Shown here in pieces: positions 1 to 11,200 of a stretch of DNA of 64,000 nucleotides; the stretch's first letter is position 1; each line of letters begins with the position of its first letter. The DNA lies in assembly GCF_043290135.1 (NCBI RefSeq), contig NW_027464588.1, positions 3,361,501-3,425,500 on the forward strand, read 5' to 3'. The notes under the pieces were generated by a model, which was not told the DNA's origin, ran no database searches, and worked only from the letters and a program-made list of their open reading frames with translations. The position numbers were made by a program, and so were the translations under genes. Origin of the DNA: Rhipicephalus microplus. Lineage: Eukaryota; Arthropoda; Arachnida; Ixodida; Ixodidae.

Positions 1-147
1 ACCTACCTTTTCAAATGTCGACAGCCAATCTTCTGCGTCTTGCTCATCGGTACCGCTGAAAAAAGGTCGATCGCGCACGGGTAGCGCAGTGGTCACGATG
101 ACCATTTGAGGCTGGGTCATACCTTGCTGGTTGTTTTCTACAGCCAT
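1..147 (-). CDS. gag: Ty3-type gag, N-terminus (runs off window)
   Basis: A 49-codon open frame begins with ATG at 147 and leaves the window at its left edge. It reads MAVENNQQGM and then VRDRPFFSGTDEQDAEDWLS. The pattern 'F-G-T-x-E-Q-D-x-x-D-W-L' is the start of the Retrotrans_gag domain of arthropod Ty3-type elements, the capsid precursor of the virus-like particle. A primer-binding-site-like sequence lies about 50 bp upstream, the spacing expected between PBS and gag. The frame is open as far as it is visible. The rest of the element lies outside the window, so whether it is intact cannot be judged. Confidence 0.7.
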   Translation of the reverse strand, partial: MAVENNQQGMTQPQMVIVTTALPVRDRPFFSGTDEQDAEDWLSTFEKVG

Positions 148-193
148 TTGTGGGATGGCAGGTAGTATCCTGTCGCGGATTTCCAGGCTGAGT

Positions 194-300
194 TACCCTG
201 CACTTCCACCACTCTGAAATGCGGTTTATTGGCGTTAGTAGTAGTTGCACAGCAGGTCTATTGATGCGGAAAGCGGGCGGCATCAAGCGACGCAGAGATC
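194..300 (-). mobile_element. 5' LTR end and primer-binding site of the first Ty3 element
   Basis: On the minus strand, 211-194 reads TGGTGGAAGTGCAGGGTA. It begins with TGG, as expected for pairing to a tRNA 3' CCA. It lies just after sequence ending TTTCA that carries an AATAAA-type motif, as an LTR end would. A very similar 18-mer (two mismatches) lies at 4034-4051 in front of another Ty3 gag, which supports the assignment. I cannot name the tRNA. The LTR upstream of about 300 is not recognisable, and the start of the remnant is a guess. Confidence 0.5.
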
Positions 301-410
301 ACAGTGCTCGGGGAAACAGCTCGGGCTCGGCTCCTCTCGCTAAAGGCGCGACCCACTGCGGCACATAATCTTCTTCCTGTACACAAGGATTGCCGCACGA
401 CGACCATGCT

Positions 411-1610
411 TCAACAGGTGTCTCGAAGTACATGCGCTGATCTTTTCTCTAGGAACCCCTCCACAACAGGCACGTCAGCGACACCAACGTTCGCGGATCG
501 TCGACTTGATGTGGCATTGACGATGGGTATTCCGCCGTCTTGGAGAACAATGTAGCCACTCTTATGCTGTTCAGGTGTTAAATCTTCGCGTTTTCCTGAC
601 AGCATACATGACGCCTTGTCTTTGTAAAATTTTCCATCAGCGCATCTGTCACTGCTGTGTTCACTTTGTTCACATACTCCACATCCGCTGAAAGAATTCC
701 TTTTTGTGCGGGACCAGCAGTAGGCTGCGCGATGGCCTGCCTTGTCACACAGGAAACAGCAACTTGCAGGCTTCTCCGTCTTCATCGCGGACTCTGGCTT
801 GGACACCGAAGGTCCTGGATTCTTGGGAATTCGTTGTCTTCCTAATTGGTGAGCGCTTGTGCTTCCGTGAAGTTATCGGCAGCCTCGCACAGCGAACTCG
901 GGGTTTCGCAACTTCTTTCCTAGAAAAAGGTTCTGAGTGCCGGAGAACAAGCCTTCATGAATTGCTCGCTTATCATCATGTCTCACAAGCTTGCAAAGCT
1001 TGTCTCAGTTTTTCCCACGTCAAGGCAACGGTCAAAGTAGCCGGATAGTCTGGCTGCATACTGCAGATCAGTCACATTTTCTTCGGGCTTCGCGTTTGAA
1101 ATTTTTTTCCAGGTGATCATAATTCAGCGCAGCTGTTAGATCTAACCAGCCTATGAATGTTAGCGCTGTCATGCATACGCAAAGCGAAAGAGCCCACTTT
1201 TCACGCGGCCACCCTTGACACGTTTCGACCCATTCAAATCGCTGCAGGTACGCATCGAGGTAGTCCCCAGCTTCATGGAAGGGCGGAATCAGTTTATGAG
1301 GACTGAAGACCTCTGTAATTCCACTGGCGCTCATGCTGGATCCTCTTTGATCGTCAGCCACCATTGGCTGTACCCCGCTTGCGCTCCGCTGAAGTCGAAG
1401 CTTCAGCACGAGCATCTTCAGCTCTTGTTCATGCACCTTATGCTGCTGCTCTAACAGCGTTTGCTGCCGTTCAGCGTTTTCTTTCGCAATCTCGTGCTTC
1501 TTAGCACGCTCATCTCGAGCTTTAACGCACTCTCGCTCAACCCACTCTTTGAGCTCCTCGTTTTCCAACCCTAAATGTCAGCCAAGTGCAATAAATTTCT
1601 GCCTGTCCAT
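411..1610 (-). pseudogene. gag: Ty3-type gag with SCAN-like domain and zinc knuckle, degenerate
   Basis: The frame starts at ATG 1610 (MDRQKFIALG) and meets a TGA at 1580. It resumes as LENEELKEWVERECVKARDE, a charged coiled-coil-like stretch, and then a capsid region containing LIPPFHEAGDYLDAYLQRFE. This resembles the SCAN-like capsid of Gmr1-type Ty3 elements. The frame breaks near 1068. A Cys-rich part continues at 806-411 with CFLCDKAGHRAAYC (CX2CX4HX4C), then CGVCEQSEHSSDRC, and a protease-like end VLRDTC near 415. Order and strand fit one gag-protease region of a dead element. Reverse transcriptase is absent, and the first Ty3 remnant abuts it on the left. Confidence 0.75.
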
Positions 1611-1639
1611 GACAAAGGCTCTGTCTGAGTAATGGCTTT

Positions 1640-2345
1640 AGGTTTTCATAAGCCATTCTGGCAGAGACTTCCCAAATGTGGTGGTTCTTGAGCCCTCAGA
1701 CGCAGAAACCCAAGACAAGGACAAGAAAAACATTTATCGACTTCACACACATAACAATCACAACACTCTGGTTATCTGTACAACACACTGGGTCCATAAT
1801 TCAGTCATACAGTCCTTATGTCTACGCGCACGCGAGTAACCAACGTGTCCTCACTACTCGGAAGTCTAATTCCGTTGGGTGCCACTCACGCTCCCGCTCA
1901 AGACGATGGCGTCGACGACGCACCCTCGCCACGGGAAGGCTGCCAAGTGCACGGGAGCTCACGAACAGAGCATCAGCCGCTCGTGCTGGACGAGGCGGCC
2001 CCACGCTGAGGCCGACGCAACACCGCGGCCGCACCTTCAATTGACGGTTGTGCCGGACCGGTACCGACGTGGCACCGTGGCCGCGATCTCGATGACTGGT
2101 TTGCCGCACCGGAGTCTGGACAGGATCAGCCGCTTGCCTTGGCCCGCACGCTCGTCCGCCACAGGAACAGCATGTCAGGCCCGGCCCGGAACCGCCACTC
2201 GCCTCAGGAACATGCCACGCTCGTTCCGGTTAGGTTGGTGACACCGGCTCGTCTGTCCAGTCCCTTGAGACCCAACGCCTAGCGCTCTTGCTAGCTGGCC
2301 GCGCTCTTCCTCCGTTGTGGTTGTTTTCCTCTGCAAATAGCTCGT
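1640..2345. other. GC-rich non-coding stretch, possible LTR of the SCAN-gag element
   Basis: This 700-bp stretch lies directly upstream (on the minus strand) of the degenerate gag that starts at 1610. It is far richer in G and C than its surroundings around 1,900-2,300. It has overlapping open frames on both strands but none with protein-like composition. An LTR or 5' leader is the natural guess from position. I found no matching second copy in the window and no clear TG...CA boundary, so this stays tentative. Confidence 0.25.
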
Positions 2346-2429
2346 ACCCAAAGATGGGGATTGGCCGATTATAAGGTAAATTTGCCTGATACTTTCAGCA
2401 TTGCTTCATTCACAAAAAAAAACTTTTGT

Positions 2430-3880
2430 GATTTATTATGCTATTTGAAGTGCCAATTGCAAATTTGCAGCAAAAGAAATAAATGAAAAATAGTGAGACC
2501 ATAATTTAGAAAGAAAATTGTTTAGTCGCAGTAATGTATTCGTGAATAGTGAATAAAACATCCCTGTGGCTGAAACCCAGTGTAGAGGCTCCAATTGAAA
2601 GAAGATTAGGTTGTGAGAATCGCAAGCCCAGTTTTGAAGATGTGTTGCTAGTACGCTTTGCCTGATAAATTGAAACGGCGACAATGTAACAAAATATGAC
2701 TGATCGTTTCCTCTTCATTACAGTAAATGCACATAGGGGAATTCAATGAACCTGATTTAAGGAAGAAAAAATTGAGGGAGGTAATGCGGCAACAAAATTT
2801 TGTGACCACAACTTCCATCATCCTTGGATTAGACAGTTCCATGCGCCAGGGGAATAGCAAGTAGTTGTACTCCGGAGAAGCCGTCAGTGCAGGGTCTGAT
2901 AAATTTTGCCTGATTTTAAGCGTGCGAAATCGCGCCACCGTAATGTGTACTGTAGGAGGGAAAATAGGAATGATGGGTGTCGAAAGCGATGCCTTCGCAA
3001 AAAAAATCAGCTATTTTGTGTAACAAGAAGCTTTTGTGCCCTGGTGCCCAGAATAATATGAGTACTTCGGAGATGACAGGGAGCCAATGAATTAAAAAGT
3101 TTCAATTTGGTTGAGCCACCGGATGTGGACAAAGAGCACACTGATAAATAATCAGTTATGACTGCTGCGACTGGAATGGAAGTGTTTACCTCTCTCAAAG
3201 TTAACATTATTGCCATACTTTCAACCAGAAAGACAGAAAGAAAATCTGGTAAGCGAAGAGAAAATGACCAATCTAGTTCGGGGCAATATATTCCAACGCC
3301 TCATTTTTCATCTGATTGCGATGCGTCCCTTACAATAATAACATTTGTTGACAGACTACTTAAATGTTCCTGCAATAAACCATTTATTACGCCTGTAGGT
3401 AATAACTTAGCGTGAGTTGGGAAGATATGGTAAACAATTTCTGGAGAAATTTGTTGCTTAGCTAAAAGAAGCAGATAACGAACTTGTACATTTAGAGGCA
3501 CAAGTAACGATTGATCAAATACCATTTGTGGTTTGTGAAATCTGGGACAATGCACGGAGAAGAATTGGTCAGGATTTGAAATAAAAATTAATTTGTTCAG
3601 GGTTAAAGGTTGCTTCATGTAGTCGTAAAAAGGTCTGCAAAGTAAGAATGTTAAAGCAACATATTATGATTGGAATTCATGCTTCAAGGTATAACACTGC
3701 ATTTACAGTATAGTTTGGAAGTCTTAAGCAGAGCCGTAAAGCCTCTCTTTCTAATAGAACGAGCGGCCGAAGTTTGTAGGCTGACGCACCAGAAAAAAAA
3801 GCGCTACCGAACTCTAACACAAGCCAGACGTACATTTCATACATTGCCTTTATTATAAGTTCTGAAAGTATTATTTCCAT
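2430..3880 (-). mobile_element. 3' half of a non-LTR retrotransposon: RT C-terminus, RNase H, zinc tail
   Basis: Minus-strand fragments in several frames give, 5' to 3': an RT thumb-like piece at 3880-3677 (KLRPLVLLEREALRLCL); a middle piece at 3618-3301; an RNase H-like piece at 3216-3007 (PVAAVITDYLSVCSLSTSGG); and a terminal Cys/His domain at 2938-2648 (CIYCNEEETISHILLHC). This order is typical of RNase H-bearing arthropod non-LTR elements (I/LOA-like). There are many stops. It faces the same way as the ORF1-EN-RT remnant at 8.4-11.2 kb, and I infer that the two are halves of one element separated by the Ty3 insertion. Confidence 0.75.
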
Positions 3881-4033
3881 AGATGCTGGCAGGCTTGTAT
3901 GTGCAGCTGTTCAGTAGAGGACGAAGACGCGCGTGGAGAGAAAAACAATAAAGTCGTATTGTCATCGTTCGAATCAGTTTGACGTCCTTGTGTGCCATTA
4001 TCTACAGTTCACAGTTACGGTGTAACATGACAC

Positions 4034-4051
4034 TGGTGGAGGTGCTGGGTA
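4034..4051 (+). promoter_or_regulatory. Primer-binding site candidate of the Ty3 element
   Basis: TGGTGGAGGTGCTGGGTA begins with TGG one base after an ACA end that would close the LTR. Gag starts 140 bp downstream. It agrees at 16 of 18 positions with the site at 211-194 in the other Ty3 remnant, so both elements probably used the same tRNA primer for minus-strand DNA synthesis. The tRNA is not identified here. Confidence 0.55.
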
Positions 4052-4190
4052 ATAGTCCATGCACTGTTACCACGAGGAAGATCTTGGCCCCAACATCGAC
4101 GCCTTGGTAGAAGCAGCACACCTTCGACGCAGTCGGCAGCAATTAGGCCTACCGCCCTAATTCGACCCTCTTCCGGAACGCTCCAGAACC

Positions 4191-5516
4191 ATGGAAAATG
4201 CGACAACTGCAAGCCAGACTGAACCAACCACGACTCCGCAAGCTCCATCGCCACCAGCCCCTCGATCCCCAAAGCCTTTTATGGGGAGTCGTACGAAGAC
4301 GTTGAAGACTGGCTGGACCAATACGATTGAGTCGCCGTCACCAACGAGTGGAACAAGCACCGAAAACTGCGGTATGTATATTTTTACCTGGAGGATTCGG
4401 CGAGTATTTGGTTTGAGAACCAAAAGGCCGTCCTGACAACCTGGCCGGTGTTTTGCACTCAGTTGCGGAACACGTATGGTAGCGCGACAGGAAAGAACAA
4501 GCTGAACGTTTCCTCATTTCTCGAAATCAAAGACCAAATAAAAGCGTGGTCATGTTGGTTGAGGAGATGTCTCGTCTGTTCCGTCGAGCGGATTCTGCAA
4601 TGGCGGAAGACAAAAAGGTACGCACAATGATGCAGGGTGTCAAGGAGCAGCTGTTTGCAGGACTTGTACGAAACCCACCAGCTACCATGGTAGAATTCGT
4701 CCGTGAAGCAACGACAATGGAGCGAATGCTAAGACAGTGGTCTTCGCAGCATAAGCGGTCCGACAACCTTGCATGTCTGTCAGCACCATTCGTAACACCC
4801 GACGTCACGAGCGTGAGACAACTTGCTGAGCTAGTCCGTAGCATTGTACGCGACGAGCTTCAAAAGCTTCAGCAGTGCCTTCACAGCCTCAAGTGGCTGC
4901 TCTGACAGACGTCGTCCGTGAAGAGGTGCGGCAGCTGGTATGACCATCTGTGCCACCTCCAACCGAAACTCCTCTGCTAACGTACGCGGAAGCTGTACGC
5001 ACTCCTGCACCGGCAGCCAGCTATTTCCTCCGACCGACCAGCCTGCAGACGCCGCAGCACTTCCCGGGCCTGCCGCACTATGACAACCAACGACCGACTT
5101 GCCTGCAGATGCCGCAGTACTTCTCGGGCCCGCCACACTATGAGAATCCGCGACCTCATTTGCGGAAATCTAGCGTGTGGCCCACTTCCGACAATCAGCC
5201 ACTTTGCTACCACTGTAGTGAGCCAGGTCACTTGTACCGGAAGTGCTCGTATAGACACATGGCCTACCTGGATTGCGGCCAGGCGCTCGTCGGCCCAGGG
5301 ACGGAGAACGACCCCGCGCTATCGCAGAATACTTGGCAAGTCTACCGTCTCCGAATCTTCAGTGACGCCAATCACGCTCTCGGTCTCCTCGACGCTCTAC
5401 ATCCGCGAATCAATATTCTACTTTCGCCGATGTTGTTGCGGGACGATGGGCTAGGTCCCCAAGTCCACGCCGGGGAAACTAGAATCAACGGCCTCCGGGG
5501 GTGCGACCGCTGTTAA
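4191..5516 (+). pseudogene. gag: Ty3-type gag polyprotein, frameshifted
   Basis: ATG at 4191 opens a Pro/Thr-rich N-terminus (PQAPSPPAPRSPKPF). The capsid then continues in another frame with YGESYEDVEDWLDQYD and SASIWFENQKAVLTTWP, the Retrotrans_gag core. It goes on at 4546-4900 with MVMLVEEMSRLFRRADSAMA. A nucleocapsid zinc knuckle, CYHCSEPGHLYRKC (CX2CX4HX4C), lies near 5,210. At least three frame changes and several stops break it. The role would be particle assembly and RNA packaging. Confidence 0.8.
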
Positions 5517-5520
5517 GCTA

Positions 5521-7020
5521 TCGTCAAAACAGCCTCGTACGACCCATCCGCCAAACCTCGACGATTTCTTTCAGCCGACACCTCACATCGCTGACGAGCC
5601 CGTTTCTGCTGACATTGCCGTTCTTGTCGACAACCATCCAGTGACTGCTCTGGTCTACACCAGCGCTGACTACTCAGTTATCAGCGCTGAACTTGTGGCT
5701 GAACTTAGGAAAGTTACGACTCCTTGGGGGCATGGACCAAACCTTGATACAGCAGGTGGACATCTCTTGACACTAATCGGGAGATGCACCGCAAGGCTGC
5801 AAATCTGTGAGTCGACGTTCATTGCTTCTTTCGCTGTGCTTCCCGAACGCTGCCGGAAAGTTATCCTTGGCATAGATATCCTTCGCGAGCACGGCGCTGT
5901 TATAAATCTTCGAGACTGCCTCGTAATGTTTGCTGACAACTACAGCCCGAAGCCTAGATATACCGATACGCAGAAGACTGTGCTTGGCATCGTCGACGAC
6001 ACCGTCACACTTCCGCTACGCACCAGTATGTTCGTTACTGCACAGGGTGACATAGATCATGACAGTAGTGGTATCGCTGAAGCCAACCTTTCGGTGCTCT
6101 TGTCTCAGCAAATCTGCGTTGCCCGCGATATAAATAAATTTGAACGTAAGACGACTGGGTTGTTGGTCATCAATTTTAGCGGAGCATACCAACATTTGGC
6201 CAAGCGAACAAGTATCGCTCATTTGGAATCTATTGACGATGAAGCGTGTACGACGATAGCCCCAATTTATGCAGCCGTTGAAAGCGACACCATGGTAGCC
6301 GATACAGTCGATGTCAATCCGGAGCTGTCATGTGCGCAGAAAGAGGAAATCCACTGTATCCTCCGCATGTTTAGCGACTGTTTCGCGTCTACATCCAAGA
6401 TAAAGCAAACGCCAATCGTAAGGCACCGCATTGTCACTGACCATGCTGAGCGACCCATACGTCAGCACGCCTACCGAGCATCCCAAAAGGAACAAGAGGC
6501 AATACGTTCTCAAGTGAAGCAGATGCTCGAAGATAGCGTAATACAACCCTCGAACAGTCCATGGTTGTCCCCCGTCGTACTAGTAAAAAAGAAGGACGGT
6601 ACTCTCCGATTTTGCGACGATTACCGCAAACTCAACAAAGTCACCAAGAAAGACGTTTATCCTCTTCCGCGCATCGACGACTCACTTGACCACCTCCGAC
6701 GTGCCCGATACTTCTCCTCTATGGATTTACGCAGTGGCTACATTGATGAACGCGATCGAGAGAAAACAGCATTCATAACGCCTGATGGTCTGTACGAATT
6801 TAAGGTGCTGCCCTTCGGTCTGTGTTCTGCCCCTGCGACTTTCCAGAGGATGATGGACACAGCGCTCTCCTGTCTCAAGTGGGAAGCATGCCTTGTTTAC
6901 TTAAGCGACGTCATTGTCTTCTCCCAAACGTTTGAGCGGCACTTGCAGAGACTTAGATCTGTGTTTACTGCAATTCGCATGGCAGGCCTATCACTGAAAC
7001 CAGAAAAAATGTCATTTTGA
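5521..7020 (+). pseudogene. pol: Ty3 protease and reverse transcriptase, catalytic residues lost
   Basis: A 459-codon open stretch (5641-7020) begins in the aspartic protease. The usual D-T-G-A is read here as YTSADYSVIS, so the catalytic Asp is gone. RT follows with VLVKKKDGTLRFCDDYRKLN, YPLPRIDDSL, FSSMDLRSGY (with a short internal deletion before DERDREKTAF), VLPFGLCSAPATFQ and VYLSDVIVFS. In the last motif the family's Y-L-D-D reads YLSD, losing one of the two metal-binding aspartates. The long open frame is therefore deceptive: the enzyme is dead. It lies directly downstream of gag, as in other Ty3 elements. Confidence 0.85.
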
Positions 7021-8385
7021 TTACAACAAATGAAAGTTTCTCGGCCACCGTGTTAGCACTGATGGTATCCGGCCGGACCTAGACAAAACATTGGCTGTCG
7101 CAGATTTCCCACCACCTGCCAACAAACGTGATGTCGTCGATTTTTAGGGCTCTGAAGCTACTACAGACGCTTTGTGCGAAATTTCTCAAACATGGCCGAA
7201 CCCCTCATTTGTCTGACAAAAGAAGATGTTCCCTTCGAGTGGGGCCCTGGGCGAACACGCGTTTTCTCTGAGCTCCAGCAGCGTCTTCAGTCTCAGCCCT
7301 TACTCGGACACCACGACGAATATGCCGACACTGAACTACACAGAGACGACAGTAACATCGGCCTTGGTGCAGTCCTCATCCAGTGGCAAGGCGGCGTCGA
7401 ACGCCCTTTTGATTATGCTGGCCGGATTTTATAATCTGCGGAGGCGAATTACACAACCACTGAAAAGGAATGCCTAGTTGTTTTCTGGGCAATGGATATA
7501 TTCAAATCGTACCTGTATGGTCGCCCGTTCAGAGTTGTTACCAATCATCATGTGCTCTGCTGGTTGGCGAACCTTAAAGACCCTTCCGGACGTCTGGCCA
7601 GGTGGATCTTGCGCCTTCAGGAGTTCGATTTGACAGTCTTGTTCAAGTCTTGCCGGAAGCATACTGGCGTGGACTGCCTATACCGAGCTACTCTTACGAC
7701 AGCGTTAGGTGATCACGATCTCGACGGCCGTTTTCTCTGCGCCGTTAGTGTATCCGACTTGGCTGAATAGCAGAAGAATGATTCCGAGCTTTCAACAATG
7801 CATCGAATATCTCGAAGGCCGTACGCCGCATTCACCATCAGCATTCACCCGTTCGCCATCATCGTTCTGCGTTCGCAGAAATATCCTCTATAAAAGAAAC
7901 CTCGAACCTTACGCGACTAAGTACCTGCTCGTCGTCCCGCCAGCGTAACGAGCCGATATCTTGTCCGCCTGTCACGATAAGCCTTCCTCAGGACACTTGG
8001 GATTCACAAGTACCTTGGCCCGAATTTACCAACAATACTACTGGCCTAAGCTTGATCGAGACGTGAAGCAATACGTGAAAACGTGTAACAAGTGCCAGCG
8101 ACGTAAAGCACCACATCAGCGCCCAGCCGGCTTTTTGAAGCCCATCACTCCTCCGACACAACCGTTCCAACAAATTGGCATGGATCTATTCGGACCTTTT
8201 CCCAAGTCTCGTGACGGCAACCGCTGGATTGTAGTCGCTACTGATTACATGATCGCTACTGCGAAACGAAGGCATTACAACGTGGCACCGCTATTGAGAC
8301 TTCCCACTTTTTTATGAAGAATATCGTCCTTCCACAGCTTTTACCGCCCGGATGATACAAGACGTCCTGCAGCTTAGCGGCACAG
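7021..8385 (+). pseudogene. pol: Ty3 RNase H and integrase N-terminal half, truncated
   Basis: The RT/RNase H connection continues in broken frames: PLICLTKEDVPFEWGPGRTR (7174 on), a tether and RNase H region with YGRPFRVVTNHHVLCWLANL (7492 on), and the linker to integrase. The integrase H2C2 zinc domain is at 7961-8317 (HLGFTSTLARIYQQYYWPKL, CNKCQRRK). The start of the catalytic core follows (GMDLFGPFPKSRDGNRWIVV), with the first core Asp visible. The core breaks off around 8,385, where opposite-strand non-LTR sequence begins. The rest of the core, the C-terminal domain and the 3' LTR are missing. Confidence 0.8.
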
Positions 8386-9168
8386 TTTCAATAAGTTTTA
8401 CTATATAAGATGTTAGGGCTATCGGTCGTATGTTGTCTAAATTATAGTCTGCGCCTTCTTTCTTAAGCAATGGTATACTTTTTTGCAATCCTCCATTCAC
8501 AAGATATACATGCTCTTCTAAGGTAATAAATGACGAGTCCGAAAAGATCATTCAAATATTTCTTGTGGAGTATTTTTAGCATCGTGTTTGTAAATCCATC
8601 GGGCTCTGGTTCGGCATTTGGGAATCTTTCCATAGCTTGATTTAGTCGGAAGTCGATATTTCTGTGTAGTCATAGATGACTATTTGTAAGCCGATTGGGG
8701 AAGACGCGTTGCGAACCTGTTTTCTAATCGGTCAGCCAATTAATTTAATAATTTTTGTAGTTCTTGTGAGATGCCAACTACTGAGTGAACGTGTCCTGGT
8801 ATACGGGTCTTCTTCCTACCACGAAGGAAATTGAATAAAGCACGTTTGTTATTCGATTTAGACAGGTACTCGAAATTTTCATGGTCATATTACTCTTTCG
8901 CTCGCGATACAGTGCGTTTAAATGTTGCCGCAATGAACCGATAATCTTTCCAATTTTTTAGACTCTGATTTCTTATAAGTCTTTTTCATGCAGCATGTCT
9001 TCTTCTATAGTCTCGTGTACACTTATTTTTCCACCACCTACTAGGTCGGGCACTTTTGGTTGACGCCGAAGCAATTACAAATTCTGAAGCATTCTTGGAG
9101 ATTTCTTAAGCAGAACAGACATTTTTGCCGAGATTTTCATTTTGACCACTGGACACTGCCCGAATATT

Positions 9169-9903
9169 TCAACGCAAGCAGTCTTTCAATGTTTCGTAAT
9201 TGATTAATGTTTTCACTATCCTTTCAATAGATTTCATAGGACATGGGATTTCAAAGTATAGAGGAAGATGGTCACTTTTCGAAGAGAAATCAATTGTTTT
9301 GCAAGGCTTTATTGAAACGCTCGAGCTGCAAAGCGTAAGATCTAATACCGATCGTGTCCATCCGCTAATAAATGTAGGCTGTCTTTCATTCACGCAGGTA
9401 AGGTTTTTATCAATCATCCAATCCCACAGAAGAGTATCCGAAGAGTCTGTTCGAAATCCCCACGAAAAAAGATGTGAGTTGAAATCACCAGTCAGAAGAA
9501 AATCATTCTTGCAATTAGTTAAGAAAGTATCTAATTGTTGAGTATTATGCAAGCCCGTAAGAAAATATGTGTTCATAAGTGAAAAAGGGCGGTGCCCTGG
9601 CAGAACGAGTTCTGTGGCCAAAATTTCCCACTCTGAGGACATAAGCTGACAAGCTATGCTCGCTGTGTGGCAAAATTTATTCGACATTAGTGTAATTAGA
9701 CCACCTCTCTTTGATAGACAGTCTAGCCGAAATGCTCTAAATATGTTTACATGAGAATTCTTAGCGCGTTTAAGCCATGTTTCTTGTGATAAGATTATAT
9801 CCGGATATAATTGATTAATTAAGTAAAGTAGGTCAGTAGAAGCAGAAATGAAAGACCTACAATTACACACTACTACTTTCAAGGTATCTATGTTGACGAG
9901 CAA
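9169..9903 (-). pseudogene. Non-LTR endonuclease domain (exonuclease-endonuclease-phosphatase fold)
   Basis: A 244-codon open frame shows the ordered EEP motifs: VVVCNCRSFISAS near the start, DIILSQETWL (catalytic Glu), LLTGDFNSHLFSWG (Asp and Asn) and KSDHLPLYFE (Ser-Asp-His). This enzyme nicks target DNA for target-primed reverse transcription. The domain itself looks intact, but the frame stops soon after, and the RT that should follow is broken and truncated at 8,385. ORF1 lies upstream. Confidence 0.8.
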
Positions 9904-10238
9904 AACACTTCAGCAAAGGCAGTTTCTAAAATACTCTCTTTAACAAGTGCACTGGCATTATCGTTGCCTTTTTTAGGTTTTGAGTTTGGGCAAGGAGATT
10001 TTACAGGAGATCCAGTGCACTTCTGACGCCTGAAATTTCGGCATCCGTCTATTTTATTCTGATCCTCCGCTCTGGTCGACGTAGAAGGTACAGACAAAAT
10101 AGGGGGTTTCTCTTCTCGGGATTGCCGCTGTGGGGCTAAGTTCGGCATCTCTTCCACTGCAAAATGTGTCGACTAGGCTATCAGTACTGCTACTGCAGAA
10201 ACCAGCTGTATCATCTGTGAGCAAAACACTTGAGAAAT

Positions 10239-11194
10239 TCACTCACTTTCGCTCGTAGCTATGTGTTCTAGCGCTTTCGACCTTGCTTTTTTTACTGCTG
10301 CTTCAATAAGATTCAAAATCTTCGTCTCACTTATTTCTTCGTTCCTCGAAGTGACTCTGGCATATCCAAAGGCCCTATCTTTCACAATTGTTATCGCTTC
10401 TCGCCGCGAGCAACGATGTCTGTCCATGATTTCTAGCAATTAACTTTCATCGGACCTTGCGGTGCAGTTCAGGTAATCGGCCGCATGATTTCCTGCACAG
10501 GGGCAGCGCTTTTCGGTTTCGGCGTTGCACTCCTTCAATGGATGAGCATCGCCACAGATCCGGCAACGCGAATTTGATTTACAGCCCCATACACTGGGAC
10601 CAAAACGCCAACAGTTTTGACATTGGAGAGGACGAGAAACGAGGCTTTGACTCTGAAATTGAGTGGCCATATTGTCAACCTGGATAGACAGGAAGTACTG
10701 GCAAAGGTAGCAACAACCGACTCAGTAGGGGCTTTCTCAGCATTAACTAATTGGTCGCACCGGTACACAGCTATAAACACACCATCAGACAGCTTTTCCA
10801 GAGTCTCAGCGGGCGTTAATCTAGAGTCGACTCCTCGTACAATTCCCTTAGTGCACGCTAAATGACACGGGATAAACGCACTCAGTGAGGCCGAAGCAAA
10901 TGTCTTGCACTTTAGGATGTCAGAAACACATGAAGGATCTAATGATCTGCATACCAAGCGCACTCTTTTGAACTGAAGAACATCACTTATCAGCTGGAAG
11001 TGCGGCGTCATGGCCTGCGGCTCCGTCTGGTTCGCGTTTGGGTTTTTAAGCCTAATAAATTCACCACTCGAGGGCACCAGTGCAACAGGGATGCTGCCAA
11101 CACCACTGCGGAATAAATATTCCAATGGCAAGTCATCATTAGGCAAGGAGGCTGACGAAGAGCTGTGTCCTTGGCCAGGAGACAAATTACACAT
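10239..11194 (-). pseudogene. Non-LTR ORF1 with zinc knuckles, frameshifted
   Basis: The N-terminal part (11,194 leftwards) begins MCNLSPGQGHSSSSASLPND and carries QLISDVLQFKRVRLVCRS. It then continues in another frame at 10,670-10,440 with CQNCWRFGPSVWGC, CRICGDAHPLKEC and CPCAGNHAADYLNC, a run of three Cys-rich knuckles in which the first has lost its His. A Lys/Arg-rich tail follows at 10,439-10,239. This is the nucleic-acid-binding ORF1 protein of an I/Jockey/LOA-type element. At least two frame changes make it non-functional. Confidence 0.7.
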
Positions 11195-11200
11195 TAGCAG

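Larger units (their letters stand above)
3885..8385 (+). mobile_element. Ty3-type LTR retrotransposon, defective, inserted into a non-LTR element
   Basis: An LTR remnant with an AATAAA motif (about 3,945) is followed by a PBS-like sequence and then gag, protease, RT, RNase H and integrase in the normal Ty3 order, all on the plus strand. The integrase breaks off near 8,385 and no 3' LTR follows, so the right end was lost. Frameshifts and stops occur throughout, and catalytic residues of protease and RT are changed. Opposite-strand halves of one non-LTR element flank it, so this element is the younger insertion or replaced part of the host element during a rearrangement. Confidence 0.85.
8385..11200 (-). 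mobile_element. 5' half of a non-LTR retrotransposon (ORF1, endonuclease, start of RT)
   Basis: Reading leftwards on the minus strand there is ORF1 (11,194-10,239), an apurinic-like endonuclease (9,903-9,169), a decayed RT N-terminus, and an RT block at 8,551-8,400 (LLKKEGADYNLDNIRPIALT) that ends at the Ty3 junction. The missing middle of RT is not found on the far side at 3,880, where only the RT C-terminus resumes. Sequence was therefore lost at or before the Ty3 event. RNase H on the far side suggests an I/LOA-like lineage; the clade is an inference. Confidence 0.75.
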
